Shown: positions 11,673-20,939, counted from the stretch's first letter. The stretch: 64,000 bases of DNA from Burkholderiales bacterium (GCA_020854105.1 JADZGB010000044.1:1-64000); one strand, 5' to 3'. Notes: a model not told the origin generated them from the letters alone. A program made the numbers and translations.

Positions 11673-12251
11673 ATGAAGCGCACGATGATATTGGGAACGA
11701 TTCTTGGCGTGGCTGCAGTCAATGCCGGCGCGCAGGACATCGACAGGCTGGCAGCCGAGGCACGCGCCCAGTCGGTCCGGCTGATCCAGGAGCTTGGCGG
11801 CCGTCTCAGGCAGGAAATGGCCAGTGGAGGCCCGGAGACGGCGATTGGTGTGTGCAAGGATGCGGCGCCGGAGATCGCCAGCCGGCTGTCACGCGAATCC
11901 GGCTCCCGTATTGCACGTGTCAGTCTCAAGACGCGCAATCCACTCCTCGGCACCCCCGACGCATGGGAGCAGGGCGTGCTCGAGGAATTCGACCGGCGCG
12001 TGGCTGCCGGCGCCCGACCCGACATCCTGGAGACGGCCGAGATCGTCGCGGAGCCAAAGGGCCGCTATTTCCGATACATGAAGGCCATTCCGGTTCAGAC
12101 GCAATGCATCGCCTGCCACGGCACCGACGAAGCGATCGGGCAGTCCGTGCGGGAACGGCTGCACGAGGACTATCCACACGACCGTGCCACCGGATACGCG
12201 CCGGGACAGGTGCGCGGGGCGGTGACGGTCAAGACCTTTCTGGGCAATTGA
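11673..12251 (+). CDS. Periplasmic DUF3365 haem-binding protein
   Basis: A 192-residue exported protein. Residues 1-21 form a signal peptide (TILGTILGVAAVNAGA, cleavage likely before QDID). The C-terminal half carries one c-type haem motif, CIACH, in the pattern of DUF3365 (Tll0287-like) proteins, which have a PAS-like fold and are suspected redox sensors or electron carriers. I chose the ATG at 11673 because AGGAG lies 6 nt upstream; the preceding in-frame GTG is too close to it. It is divergent from clpB and 7 bp upstream of a HAD gene. Its substrate is unknown. Confidence 0.85.
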   Translation: MKRTMILGTILGVAAVNAGAQDIDRLAAEARAQSVRLIQELGGRLRQEMASGGPETAIGVCKDAAPEIASRLSRESGSRIARVSLKTRNPLLGTPDAWEQGVLEEFDRRVAAGARPDILETAEIVAEPKGRYFRYMKAIPVQTQCIACHGTDEAIGQSVRERLHEDYPHDRATGYAPGQVRGAVTVKTFLGN

Positions 12252-12258
12252 GGGTCCC

Positions 12259-12921
12259 ATGGTTGCCGTCGAGGCAGTGGTGTTCGATGCGTACGGGACG
12301 CTGTTCGACGTGCACTCGGTGTCAGCGCGCTGCGAGAGCCTGTTTCCCGGCAGCGGCATCGCACTCAGCCGGCTGTGGCGCGCAAAGCAGCTGGAGTACA
12401 CCTGGCTGCGCAGCATGATGCAGCGCTACGAGTGTTTCGATGCGGTCACCGCGGATGCCTTGCGCTTCGCCTGCGATGCGCTCGGGCTGCAGTGGTCGGA
12501 GACGCTGGGCGGGACGTTGATGCAGGAGTACCTTCGCCTGCAGCCTTATCCGGAAGTCGCTGGCGCACTGTCCTCCCTCAGCCGCTACCGGCGCGCGATC
12601 CTGTCCAACGGCTCACTGCAGATGCTCGCACCGCTGGTGGCGCACGCTGGATTGGCAGGGCATCTCGATGCCGTGCTGAGCGTGGATCGGCTGCGCGTGT
12701 TCAAACCCGATCCGCGCGTGTACCAGAGCGCCATGGACCTGCTCGAAGTCCGGAAGGAGAGGATCGCCTTCGTGTCGTCCAACGCCTGGGACATCGCGGG
12801 TGCGACGCACTTCGGCTTGCGCACCTTCTGGATCAGGCGTGGCAACGCTCCGCCTGAGCGCCTCGGTGCACGGCCGGAGGCGACCGTGCGTGACTTGAAT
12901 GCGCTCGCCGCGCTGCTCTAG
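12259..12921 (+). CDS. HAD-superfamily hydrolase, haloacid dehalogenase type II
   Basis: A 220-residue protein matching (S)-2-haloacid dehalogenases. The nucleophile Asp is in VVFDAYGTLFDVHSV, motif II is ILSNGS, the conserved Lys is in RVFKPDPRVY and the late motif is SSNAWDIAGA. The SNxWD sequence separates type II dehalogenases from generic HAD phosphatases. The enzyme class hydrolyses 2-haloacids to 2-hydroxyacids with inversion, but chromosomal members often have unproved substrates. It is probably co-transcribed with the upstream haem protein (7-bp gap); no functional link is evident. Confidence 0.88.
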   Translation: MVAVEAVVFDAYGTLFDVHSVSARCESLFPGSGIALSRLWRAKQLEYTWLRSMMQRYECFDAVTADALRFACDALGLQWSETLGGTLMQEYLRLQPYPEVAGALSSLSRYRRAILSNGSLQMLAPLVAHAGLAGHLDAVLSVDRLRVFKPDPRVYQSAMDLLEVRKERIAFVSSNAWDIAGATHFGLRTFWIRRGNAPPERLGARPEATVRDLNALAALL

Positions 12922-12934
12922 TCCCGCACGGCGG

Positions 12935-13561
12935 TCAGCCGCGCTTGCGTGCGACCATGTCGATCAGAGCGGAGCGACCCACGTGCTTGCTCCCTTCGGC
13001 GAGAACATCCTCGTACTCACGCAGATGCAGGATCTCCATATCGGAGAACGCCTCGCGCAGCAGCGCCTCCGTGTACATGTGTTCGGCCTGCGGAGGACCG
13101 CCGGTCCTGTATTCGAGTTGCCTGGGCGTGTAGCCCTGCATCACGATCACGCCACCGGGCCGCAGGGCGCGCTTCATGCCATCGAATACGCGGCTGCGAT
13201 CGTCAGGCGCGGCAAACTGGATGAAGATCGTCACGATGGCGTCGAAACGTTCCTCGGGCCAGTGCCAGTTCCGAACGTCGACCTGCTCGAACTCGACATT
13301 CACGCCAGCCTCTGCCGCCATGCGCCGTGCCTTGGCAAGCCCCAGCGGGGAAACGTCGATTCCAGTCACTCGGCATCCGAGCTGCGCCAGCCAGAGGGCG
13401 TTGCGCCCTTCGCCGGTGGCCACGTCGAGCACGGCGGCGCCGGGCGTGAACATCGCGCGCTGGGACACCAGGAATCGGTTGGGTTCGCGCCCGAATACGT
13501 ACTCGTCAGTGGCGTAGCGCGCGTCCCAGAAGGCGCGTGCATCATCGAATCCATCGGCCAT
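12935..13561 (-). CDS. Class I SAM-dependent methyltransferase
   Basis: A 208-residue Rossmann methyltransferase. The SAM-binding glycine loop is VLDVATGEGRNALWLAQLG and the acidic ribose-binding residue is in VTGIDVSPLGLAKAR. It most resembles TehB/thiopurine-type small methyltransferases; the acceptor cannot be told from sequence. I start it at the ATG at 13561 (MADGFDDARAFWDARY), 2 bp from the thrC stop. The frame remains open far upstream, but that part lies antisense-like inside thrC coding sequence. It is probably translated from the alaC-hom-thrC transcript. Confidence 0.88.
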   Translation of the reverse strand: MADGFDDARAFWDARYATDEYVFGREPNRFLVSQRAMFTPGAAVLDVATGEGRNALWLAQLGCRVTGIDVSPLGLAKARRMAAEAGVNVEFEQVDVRNWHWPEERFDAIVTIFIQFAAPDDRSRVFDGMKRALRPGGVIVMQGYTPRQLEYRTGGPPQAEHMYTEALLREAFSDMEILHLREYEDVLAEGSKHVGRSALIDMVARKRG

Positions 13562-13563
13562 AC

Positions 13564-14976
13564 CTAGCCTCCGCAGCGTGCAGCAATGAACGACTTCACG
13601 GCGTCCGCGTCCGCGTCCATTACCTCGACGCGCTGTGGCAGGCGCTCGATACCGCGGAATGTCGGGGGCACCTCGGGGTCTCTGCTCAGTGCCTCGCGCA
13701 CCGCTCCGGCGAACTTGGCCGGCAGGGCGGTTTCCAGGCAGACGAGCGGCACGGCGGGATCGCGGCACTCGAGCCCGACCTTCAATCCATCAGCCGTGTG
13801 CGTATCGACGATGACACCATAGGTGCGATGGACATGTCGGATGATTTCCATGCGATCGGCGTGCGAACTGGCTCCGGAGACAAATCCGTATTGCGGCAGC
13901 TGCCGGGCCAGCTCGGTACCGGAAAGATCGAAGCCCCCCGCTCCATCCACCAGCGCCCACAGGCGCACGACTTCCCGCGGATCCCGGCCGACGAGATCGT
14001 AGACGAAGCGCTCGAAGTTGGATGCCTTCGAGATGTCCATCGAGGGACTGGAGGTCTGATGCACTTCGGCACCCCTGCGCACCCGGTAGCACCCAGTGCG
14101 GAAGAACTCGTCCAGCACGTCGTTCTCGTTGGTCGCCAGGATCAGCCGATGGATCGGCAATCCCATCTGCCGGGCGATGTGCCCGGCGAAGATGTTGCCG
14201 AAGTTGCCCGAGGGTACGGCGAACGAGACCGGGTCACCCACACGGGGCGCGATCGCGAGGTAGGCTTTGAAGTAATACACCGCCTGGGCGATCACCCGCG
14301 CCCAGTTGATCGAGTTCACGGTGCCGATGCCATAGCGGGCCTTGAACCCAGCGTCGTTGCTTACCGCCTTGACGATGTCCTGGCAATCGTCGAACACTCC
14401 ACGGATCCCGATGTTGAAGATGTTCGGATCCTGCAGTGAGTACATCTGCGCGGTCTGGAACGGGCTCATACGCCCATACGGGGACAGCATGAAGACACGG
14501 ATGCCGTGCTTTCCCCGCATCGCGTACTCGGCGGCCGATCCCGTATCGCCGCTGGTGGCGCCGAGAATGTTCAGATTCCGTCCTGCTCTGGCGAGCACAT
14601 GCTCGAACAGGTGGCCGAGGAACTGCATCGCCAGATCCTTGAATGCCAGTGTGGGACCGTTGGACAACTGCAGAATGTGCAGACCCGGCTCCAGCGTGCG
14701 CACCGGCGTGATCTCGGTCGAACCGAATGCATCCGCCGTATAGGTGCGCTCCGTCAGCGTACGAAGTTCGGCGATCGGGATGTCGTCCACGTAGCGGCGC
14801 AGGATCTCCAGGGCAAGCTGGGGATAGGTCAGCGCACGCCACTGCTCGAGGTCGGCAAGCCCGATCCGCGGGTAGTGCTCCGGGACCACCAGTCCGCCGT
14901 CCGGCGCCAGGCCCTCGAGCAGGATCTCGCAGAACTGCTTGGGTGGCATGCCGCCGCGGGTGGAAAGGTAGCGCAT
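13564..14976 (-). CDS. thrC: Threonine synthase
   Basis: A PLP enzyme converting O-phosphohomoserine to threonine, 470 residues, of the longer proteobacterial class. The N-terminus MRYLSTRGGMPPKQFCEILLEG is typical. The PLP-binding Lys is in SNGPTLAFKDLAMQFLG, and the phosphate-binding loop reads GATSGDTGSAAEYA. The start is 8 bp after hom, so the two enzymes sit in one operon. thrB (homoserine kinase) is not in this cluster and must be elsewhere. Confidence 0.97.
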   Translation of the reverse strand: MRYLSTRGGMPPKQFCEILLEGLAPDGGLVVPEHYPRIGLADLEQWRALTYPQLALEILRRYVDDIPIAELRTLTERTYTADAFGSTEITPVRTLEPGLHILQLSNGPTLAFKDLAMQFLGHLFEHVLARAGRNLNILGATSGDTGSAAEYAMRGKHGIRVFMLSPYGRMSPFQTAQMYSLQDPNIFNIGIRGVFDDCQDIVKAVSNDAGFKARYGIGTVNSINWARVIAQAVYYFKAYLAIAPRVGDPVSFAVPSGNFGNIFAGHIARQMGLPIHRLILATNENDVLDEFFRTGCYRVRRGAEVHQTSSPSMDISKASNFERFVYDLVGRDPREVVRLWALVDGAGGFDLSGTELARQLPQYGFVSGASSHADRMEIIRHVHRTYGVIVDTHTADGLKVGLECRDPAVPLVCLETALPAKFAGAVREALSRDPEVPPTFRGIERLPQRVEVMDADADAVKSFIAARCGG

Positions 14977-14984
14977 TGTCTCGC

Positions 14985-16301
14985 TCACGAACCGAGTTCT
15001 TCCAGGCGGATGCGGGTGACCGGCGCCAGGTTGGTGGGAAGCTCCTGGATGCGTGCGATCGCGTCGTTGACGTTGCGTTCCAGCGCGACGTGCGTGAGCA
15101 TGATGATGTCCACCTGTTCCTCGCCCTCGTCCGGCTCCTTCTGCAGCATGGCGTCGATTGAGATCGAACGGTCGGCCAGGATGCGGGTGATGTCGGCGAG
15201 CACGCCCGGCCGGTCGAGGACACGCAGGCGCAGGTAGTAGGCGGTGCGCACTGCCTCCATGGGCAGCACCGGAACGTCCGACAGTGAATCGGGCTGGAAC
15301 GCCAGATGTGGCACCCGGCTCTCGGGGTCGGCCGTGTGCAGGCGCGTCACGTCCACCAGATCCGCGACCACGGCGGACGCGGTAGGCTCGGCCCCTGCGC
15401 CAGCGCCGTAGTACAGAGTCGAGCCGACCGCGTCGCCCTTGACCAGCACCGCGTTCATCACGCCCTCGACGTTGGCGATCAGGCGGCGGTGCGGGATGAG
15501 GGTGGGGTGCACGCGCAACTCGATCCCCTCCGGTGTCCGGCGAGCGATGCCGAGTAGCTTGATGCGATAGCCGAGCTGGTCCGCATAACGAATATCCTGC
15601 CGGGTCAGCTTCGCGATACCCTCGGTGTAGGCACGCTCGAACTGCATCGGAATACCGAACCCGATGGCTGCCAGGATGGTGAGCTTGTGTGCCGCATCGA
15701 TGCCCTCGATGTCGAAGGTCGGATCGGCCTCGGCATAGCCGCGCTGCTGAGCTTCGGCAAGCACCTCGTGAAAGCCCGCGCCACGGTCGCGCATCTGCGA
15801 CAGGATGAAATTGCTGGTGCCGTTGATGATGCCGGCAATCCATTCGATGCGGTTGGCAGTCAGACCTTCCCGCAGCGCCTTGATGATCGGAATGCCGCCC
15901 GCCACGGCCGCCTCGAACGCCACCATCACCCCGCGCTTCTGCGCGGCAGCGAACACCTCGTTGCCGTGCAATGCCAGCAGCGCCTTGTTCGCAGTGACCA
16001 CGTGCTTGCCGTTGTCGATCGCCGCCATCACCAGTTCACGTGCAAGGTCGGTTCCGCCGATCAATTCCACCACGATCTCCACGTCCGGATCACGCACTAC
16101 CTCGTACGCATCCTGGGTGATCGCGACGTTCGTACCGGCGACCAGACGCCGCGCCTTCTCGGCATCGCGTACTGCGGCCTTCCGGATCTCGATGCCGCGT
16201 CCGGCACGCCGTCGAATCTCTTCCTGGTTGCGCTGCAAAACCTTGAAGATTCCACCGCCCACGGTGCCGAGGCCGAGCAGGCCGACGTGAATCGGTCTCA
16301 T
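14985..16301 (-). CDS. hom: Homoserine dehydrogenase
   Basis: A 438-residue NAD(P)-dependent enzyme reducing aspartate semialdehyde to homoserine, at the branch point to Thr and Met. The Rossmann motif is GLLGLGTVGGGIF at the N-terminus. The catalytic domain spans about 130-320, and a C-terminal ACT domain (YLRLRVLDRPGVLADI onward) fits feedback inhibition by threonine, as known in the family. The ATG at 16301 overlaps the stop of a 61-codon upstream ORF in an ATGA, so it may be translationally coupled. The open frame extends further upstream, but residues there are unlike the family. Confidence 0.97.
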   Translation of the reverse strand: MRPIHVGLLGLGTVGGGIFKVLQRNQEEIRRRAGRGIEIRKAAVRDAEKARRLVAGTNVAITQDAYEVVRDPDVEIVVELIGGTDLARELVMAAIDNGKHVVTANKALLALHGNEVFAAAQKRGVMVAFEAAVAGGIPIIKALREGLTANRIEWIAGIINGTSNFILSQMRDRGAGFHEVLAEAQQRGYAEADPTFDIEGIDAAHKLTILAAIGFGIPMQFERAYTEGIAKLTRQDIRYADQLGYRIKLLGIARRTPEGIELRVHPTLIPHRRLIANVEGVMNAVLVKGDAVGSTLYYGAGAGAEPTASAVVADLVDVTRLHTADPESRVPHLAFQPDSLSDVPVLPMEAVRTAYYLRLRVLDRPGVLADITRILADRSISIDAMLQKEPDEGEEQVDIIMLTHVALERNVNDAIARIQELPTNLAPVTRIRLEELGS

Positions 16302-16483
16302 GAAAGCGCCTTTTTGAAGTAGAAGGAAGTGATGGCGAAACCCTCGCAGAAATAGAACCCGTGCGCCTGCTGACGCCGAGGGCCGGAATCGAGATCGAGG
16401 GACCGCGCGCCGCGTACGCGCCCGAGCCACTGCGGCGCGATCAGCGCGCCGTCCGCGTCCGTGGCCGCGACGATTTCGACCAT
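16298..16483 (-). CDS. Small hypothetical ORF between alaC and hom
   Basis: A 61-residue frame from an ATG 4 bp after the alaC stop to a TGA that overlaps the hom ATG by 4 bases. It fills the alaC-hom gap exactly, which argues it is translated and couples the two. I recognise no family. The sequence (starts MVEIVAATDADG, ends FAITSFYFKKALS) has no signal peptide or clear membrane span; the aromatic C-terminal third (HGFYFCEG, TSFYF) is distinctive. It could be a small conserved protein, a translational relay, or a chance frame. Confidence 0.45.
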   Translation of the reverse strand: MVEIVAATDADGALIAPQWLGRVRGARSLDLDSGPRRQQAHGFYFCEGFAITSFYFKKALS

Positions 16484-16487
16484 CGGC

Positions 16488-17690
16488 TCAGCCCGCAGCC
16501 GCGATCCTGAGGAGCCCGTCGCGACGGAACATGTCGCGCATCCCGCGCACTGCCTGGCGCGAACGGGCTTCGTTTTCGATCAGCGAGAAGCGCACGTGGG
16601 TATCGCCGTACTGCCCGAAGCCGATGCCCGGTGATACGGCGACCCGCGCATCGACCAGCAGCTTCTTGGCGAATTCGAGCGATCCCATCGCCCGATACGC
16701 CTGCGGGATCTCGGCCCAGATGTACATGCTGGCCTTCGGCACCTCCACCGGCCAGCCGATGCTATTCAGACCGGCAGCGAGCACGTCGCGCCGTTTCTGA
16801 TAGGTCATGCGCACCTGCTCGACGCAGTCCTGCGGCCCTTCCAGTGCGACGATGGCGGCAACCTGGATCGGCGTGAAAGTGCCGTAGTCGTGGTAGCTCT
16901 TGATGCGCGCGAGCGCCGCGACGAGGTCAGGATTGCCGACCATGAAGCCCACGCGCCAGCCAGCCATGTTGTAGCTCTTCGACAGGGTGAAGAACTCGAC
17001 GGCGACGTCCTTCGCACCGGGCACCTGCATGATCGAGGGTGCCCTGTAGCCGTCGAACACGATGTCGGCATAGGCCAGGTCGTGCACCACGTAGATCCCG
17101 TACTCCCTGGCAATCGCGACGATGCGTTCGAAGAACGGCAAGTCCACGCACTGGCTCGTGGGATTGCTGGGAAAATTCAGGATCAGCATCTTCGGACGCG
17201 GATAGCTGTCCTTGATCGCCTGTTCCAGTTCCTGGAAGAAGTCGACACCGGGGAGCATGCGCACGTGCCGGATGTCCGCGCCGGAGATCACCGGGCCGTA
17301 GATATGGATCGGATAGCTGGGGTTGGGCACCAGCACGACGTCGCCCGCGTCCAGAGTCGCCAGCGCCAGATGGGCGATGCCTTCCTTCGAGCCGATGGTG
17401 GCGATGGCCTCGCGCTCGGGATCGAACTCGACGCCGAAGCGCGTGCGATACCAGTTGCAAATGGCCTTGCGCAGGCGCAGGATGCCCTTCGATACCGAAT
17501 AGCCGTGGGTATCGCCGCGCTGCGCGGTCTCGATGAGCTTGTCCAGGATGTGCTTGGGCGTGGGTTGATCGGGATTGCCCATGCCGAAGTCGACGACATC
17601 CTCCCCCCGCTTGCGTGCCGCAGCCTTGAGTTCGCCGGTGATGTTGAAGACGTAGGGCGGCAGGCGTTTGATTCGAGGGAACTGCTCCAT
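16488..17690 (-). CDS. alaC: Alanine transaminase, AlaC type
   Basis: A 400-residue fold-type I aminotransferase. The N-terminus ([21 protein letters not shown]) is diagnostic for the AlaC group, which makes alanine from pyruvate with glutamate. The PLP Lys is in [17 protein letters not shown] chose ATG 17690 by comparison with the family; the open frame runs 23 codons further into the divergent promoter region. It is the first gene of a minus-strand group alaC-ORF61-hom-thrC-methyltransferase. Confidence 0.93.
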   Translation of the reverse strand: MEQFPRIKRLPPYVFNITGELKAAARKRGEDVVDFGMGNPDQPTPKHILDKLIETAQRGDTHGYSVSKGILRLRKAICNWYRTRFGVEFDPEREAIATIGSKEGIAHLALATLDAGDVVLVPNPSYPIHIYGPVISGADIRHVRMLPGVDFFQELEQAIKDSYPRPKMLILNFPSNPTSQCVDLPFFERIVAIAREYGIYVVHDLAYADIVFDGYRAPSIMQVPGAKDVAVEFFTLSKSYNMAGWRVGFMVGNPDLVAALARIKSYHDYGTFTPIQVAAIVALEGPQDCVEQVRMTYQKRRDVLAAGLNSIGWPVEVPKASMYIWAEIPQAYRAMGSLEFAKKLLVDARVAVSPGIGFGQYGDTHVRFSLIENEARSRQAVRGMRDMFRRDGLLRIAAAG

Positions 17691-17711
17691 GGGGCACCGG
17701 TCGCCAGGAAA

Positions 17712-17740
17712 TTGATCGGAAAAACTTTGAATGGTATACA
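17712..17740 (+). promoter_or_regulatory. Candidate sigma-70 promoter for the Mth938-like gene
   Basis: TTGATC (17712-17717), exactly 17 nt, then TATACA (17735-17740): 4/6 matches to each consensus hexamer with ideal spacing. The predicted start lies about 40 nt before the ATG at 17786. The 95-bp divergent region with alaC must also hold the alaC promoter, which I could not place with confidence. Confidence 0.45.
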
Positions 17741-17785
17741 AGGGGGGGCTTGGCGGCAATTCACTTCCGCCTCCAACGCCACCCG

Positions 17786-18154
17786 ATGAAATTCCATCAG
17801 AGTCGTATCAGCGGACAGAACCAGTTCACAGGGTACGGCACCGATTACGTCTCGATCAACGGCGAGCGCCACGAGCGCAGCCTGATCGTGCTTCCCGACC
17901 GTCTCCTGCCCTGGCAGATCGCCTCGTTCGAGGCCCTGTCGGAGCCCGATTTCGAGGACCTTGCCGCGCTGGGACTCGAGGTCCTGCTGCTGGGAACCGG
18001 CCCGCGGCTGCGTTTTCCGGCCCGGACCGTGGCCCGTGCGCTTGCCCAGGCGGGCACCGGCCTCGAGGTCATGGACACGCCAGCCGCCTGCAGGACCTAC
18101 AACATTCTGCTGGCGGAGCAACGCCGCGTCGGCGCCGCCGTACTGATCGGCTAG
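17786..18154 (+). CDS. Mth938-like domain protein
   Basis: A 122-residue protein of the Mth938/NDUFAF3-like fold. Typical features are the N-terminal MKFHQ then [15 protein letters not shown], and the central [11 protein letters not shown] followed by [24 protein letters not shown]. Eukaryotic relatives assist complex I assembly; the bacterial function is not established. It starts at ATG 17786; an upstream in-frame ATG would add 12 residues unlike the family. It is convergent with the deacetylase-like gene, 18 bp apart. Confidence 0.85.
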   Translation: MKFHQSRISGQNQFTGYGTDYVSINGERHERSLIVLPDRLLPWQIASFEALSEPDFEDLAALGLEVLLLGTGPRLRFPARTVARALAQAGTGLEVMDTPAACRTYNILLAEQRRVGAAVLIG

Positions 18155-18172
18155 ATCCGAGGCCGGCGACGC

Positions 18173-19096
18173 CTACAGGTCGGCCAGTTCGCGCACGTGC
18201 GCCACTACACTGCGGCCCAGCGCGCTCAGCGCGTACCCGCCTTCCAGCACGGACACGACCCGCCCCTGCGCGTGCCGACTGGCGAGATCCTTGATGCGGC
18301 GCGTGACCCAGGCGTAGTCGGCCTCGGTCAGGGAGAGCGAGGCCATGTCGTCCTCCCGGTGCGCGTCGAATCCGGCGGACACGAAGATCATCCGTGGGGC
18401 GAATCGCTCCAGAGCGGGCAGCCAGTGCTCCTCCACGCAGGCCCTGAAGCGCTGCCCGTCCGAGTACGCGGGCAACGGAACGTTGACCATCCGCTCCGAT
18501 CGACCCTCTACCCCGCTGTATGGATAGAAGGGATGCTGGAAGCTGGACACCATGAGCACGCGAGGGTCGTGGCGGAAGATGTCCTCGGTGCCGTTGCCGT
18601 GATGCACGTCGAAATCGACCACCGCGACTCGCTCGAGCCCATGGGTCTCCAGGGCGTGGGCTGCCCCGACTGCGACGTTGTTGAAGAAGCAGAATCCCAT
18701 GGCGCGGTCACGCTCGGCGTGATGGCCTGGCGGTCGCACGCAGCAGAACGCGGTGGCGGCCTCGCCGCGCAGGACCAGATCGGTGGCCAGAACCGCGGCG
18801 CCGGCCGCACGCAGCGCCGCCGGCAAGGTGGAAGGGCACATCGCCGTATCGGGATCCAGATGCACCAGACCGCGTTCGGGCACGCTGTGCGTGATCCCGT
18901 CGAGGTAATGCTCGTCGTGCACGCGAGCCAGGTGCTCGTATGCGGCCAGCGGCGCGTCGTGCTCCTGCAGGTAGCCGATCAGTCCCGACGCGATCAGCTG
19001 ATCCTCGATGGCATGCAGCCGGTCGGGACATTCGGGATGCTGGACCCCCATGTCATGAAGCAGGCAGTCGCGGTGGCGGACGATAGCGCAAGGCAT
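18173..19096 (-). CDS. Histone-deacetylase-family amidohydrolase
   Basis: A 307-residue arginase-fold, zinc-dependent deacetylase of the class II HDAC/AcuC family. Metal and catalytic motifs are present: RPPGHHAERDRAMGFCFFNN (paired His), VDFDVHHGNGTEDIF (Zn Asp/His) and SAGFDAHREDD. Bacterial members act on acetylpolyamines, acetoin-related substrates or acetyl-lysine; which applies here cannot be read from the sequence. Nothing else in the neighbourhood points to polyamine or acetoin use. Confidence 0.9.
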   Translation of the reverse strand: MPCAIVRHRDCLLHDMGVQHPECPDRLHAIEDQLIASGLIGYLQEHDAPLAAYEHLARVHDEHYLDGITHSVPERGLVHLDPDTAMCPSTLPAALRAAGAAVLATDLVLRGEAATAFCCVRPPGHHAERDRAMGFCFFNNVAVGAAHALETHGLERVAVVDFDVHHGNGTEDIFRHDPRVLMVSSFQHPFYPYSGVEGRSERMVNVPLPAYSDGQRFRACVEEHWLPALERFAPRMIFVSAGFDAHREDDMASLSLTEADYAWVTRRIKDLASRHAQGRVVSVLEGGYALSALGRSVVAHVRELADL

Positions 19097-19132
19097 GCCG
19101 CGATCTTAAGCAACTCCTGGCAAAGCGTCCAT

Positions 19133-19234
19133 GTGCCGGCCTTCGACATGTGCCGGCCTTCGACAGGTGCCGACCTTCGACAGGTGCCGACCTTCGACAG
19201 GTGCCGGCCTTCGACCGGTTCCGGCGTTCGACCC
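19133..19234 (+). repeat. Six-copy 17-bp tandem repeat
   Basis: Six head-to-tail 17-bp units fill 102 bp. The commonest unit is GTGCCGACCTTCGACAG (copies 3 and 4 identical). Copies 1, 2 and 5 have CCGGC for CCGAC, and copy 6 is the most degenerate. They lie in the 249-bp gap between the HDAC-like gene and the acetyltransferase. The unit length is not a multiple of three, so a coding role is unlikely. Function is unknown: it could be a protein-binding array or a slippage-generated minisatellite. Confidence 0.9.
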
Positions 19235-19345
19235 GCGCCAGCGAACGCCTCGCTTCGGCATGCTTCGTGCGTCCCGCCTCCACGCTTCACGATCACACCA
19301 GACGTGCTAACCTCGACCACGATCCCCCACCACAGTTTCGACCCC

Positions 19346-19939
19346 ATGTCCCAAGCTACCGCCCCCTCGGGCGACGAGTCCGGGGACAGGTGCCGCTATC
19401 CCGTGCACGCGCTGCTTGCAGACGGAACGACCGTTGCCGTCCGGCCTATCAGCCCCGCGGACGCTGCGCGTGAACAGGCCTTCGTGCGCGGATTGTCTCC
19501 TCGGTCGCGCTACTTCCGCTTCATGAACACGCTGAGCGAACTCAGTCCGCAACTGCTGGAGCGGTTCACGCGCCCGGATCCGGCACGCGAGATCGCGCTC
19601 GTCGCGCTGACCGGATCGGCCGACGGCAGGAACGAGGAGCAGGTTGCGGTGGCACGCTGCTTCCGAACCCACGAGAACGGTCCGGCGGAGTTCGCCATCG
19701 CCGTGGCGGACCGCTTTCAGGGCAAGGGGCTGGGACAGCTGCTCATGCAGGAGCTGATCGCATGTGCGCGCCTGCGCGGATGGCGCCGCCTCGAAGGCGT
19801 CATTCTGTGGAACAACCACCAGATGCTCGAACTGATGCACGGCCTGGGCTTCACCGTCACGCCATCGGCCGAAGACGCGCATCTGCGCATCGCGGGCCTC
19901 GACCTGGACGGCGATCGCGGCGAAGCGGCTCATGGCTGA
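19346..19939 (+). CDS. GNAT-family N-acetyltransferase
   Basis: A 197-residue protein. The GNAT acetyl-CoA loop is in ADRFQGKGLGQLLMQELIACA, preceded by the RPISPADAAREQAFVRGLSPRSRYFRFM block seen in acetyltransferases that modify proteins such as acyl-CoA synthetases. The start is uncertain: ATG 19346 has no clear Shine-Dalgarno sequence, and an in-frame GTG lies near 19302. Its stop overlaps the moxR start by 8 bp. It has no obvious substrate in the local genes; an acetoacetyl-CoA synthetase occurs 38 kb away, but that is not evidence of a link. Confidence 0.85.
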   Translation: MSQATAPSGDESGDRCRYPVHALLADGTTVAVRPISPADAAREQAFVRGLSPRSRYFRFMNTLSELSPQLLERFTRPDPAREIALVALTGSADGRNEEQVAVARCFRTHENGPAEFAIAVADRFQGKGLGQLLMQELIACARLRGWRRLEGVILWNNHQMLELMHGLGFTVTPSAEDAHLRIAGLDLDGDRGEAAHG

Positions 19940-20939
19940 CGAGGTGTCGCTGACCGGTCAGCTGGCGCCCGGTCCGGGCCACCGCAGCAGATCCCGCGCC
20001 GACACGCCGGAATCAGGTGGATCGGCCGCCCGGCTGTCGCATGCGCTCGCCCAGATCAACGACATCGTGCTCGGCAAGGAGCGGCAGGTGAAGCTGTGCC
20101 TGGCCTGCATCCTGGCTGGCGGCCACCTGCTCATCGAGGACGTCCCCGGAGTGGGCAAGACCACGCTCGCGCAGGCCCTGGCGCGCTCGCTGGGGCTGAG
20201 CTTTCAACGCATCCAGTTCACCAGCGACCTGCTGCCGGCGGACGTGGTCGGCGTGTCGATCTTCGACCAGCTGTCCGGCGGTTTCCGATTTCGGCCCGGA
20301 CCGGTATTCGCGCAGATCCTGCTCGCCGACGAGATCAACCGGGCCACGCCGAAGGCGCAGAGCGCGCTGCTGGAGGCCATGGAGGAGCGTCAGGTCACTG
20401 TGGACGGCGAGACGCGCGCGCTGCCCGAGCCGTTCTTCGTCATTGCCACGCAGAATCCGGCGACGCAAGCAGGCACGTTCGCCCTGCCCGAGTCGCAGCT
20501 CGATCGCTTTCTGATGCGCATCCAGCTCGGCTACCCCGATGCACGTGCAGAACGCGCGCTGCTGCGTGGGGAGGATCGGCGCGACGCCATGCGCCGCCTG
20601 CATGGCCGGCTCTCGGCCGCCGACATCCTCGCGCTGCAACGCCAGGTGCGGGAGATCCATGCATCGGAAGCCCTGCTCGACTACGTGCAGGCGCTGGTCG
20701 CGCGCACACGACGGCCCGGGCGCTTCGTGGCCGGCCTGAGTCCGCGCTCGACGGTGAACCTGCTGCAGGCAGCGCGGGCATGGGCGCATCTGGATGGCCG
20801 CGGTTTCGTTCTGCCGGAGGACATTCAGAATGTGCTGCCCGGTGTGGCCGGCCATCGCCTGCAGCCGATCGACGCGACGGGCGAACGCGCGCAGGAGGAG
20901 TCGATCAGCGCGCTGATCGCTGAAGTGCCTCTTCCCTGA
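19932..20939 (+). CDS. MoxR-family AAA+ ATPase
   Basis: A 335-residue MoxR ATPase. Walker A is GVGKTT in IEDVPGVGKTTLAQALARSL, Walker B is LLADEINR, and sensor 1 is FVIATQNP. MoxR proteins act as chaperones that mature or remodel partner complexes and are typically linked to DUF58 and von Willebrand proteins. Here it overlaps GNAT and precedes DUF58 and a transglutaminase, the common MoxR-DUF58-TgpA arrangement. About 30 N-terminal residues precede the usual start of the family. Confidence 0.94.
   Translation: MADEVSLTGQLAPGPGHRSRSRADTPESGGSAARLSHALAQINDIVLGKERQVKLCLACILAGGHLLIEDVPGVGKTTLAQALARSLGLSFQRIQFTSDLLPADVVGVSIFDQLSGGFRFRPGPVFAQILLADEINRATPKAQSALLEAMEERQVTVDGETRALPEPFFVIATQNPATQAGTFALPESQLDRFLMRIQLGYPDARAERALLRGEDRRDAMRRLHGRLSAADILALQRQVREIHASEALLDYVQALVARTRRPGRFVAGLSPRSTVNLLQAARAWAHLDGRGFVLPEDIQNVLPGVAGHRLQPIDATGERAQEESISALIAEVPLP

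Noticed and set aside
19133-19234. CRISPR array
   Set aside because: Units are 17 bp and directly abut with no spacers, and no cas gene is near.
18197-19345. N-terminal extension of the GNAT frame
   Set aside because: It is antisense to the HDAC-like gene and crosses the 17-bp repeats; the GNAT fold needs only residues from 19346.
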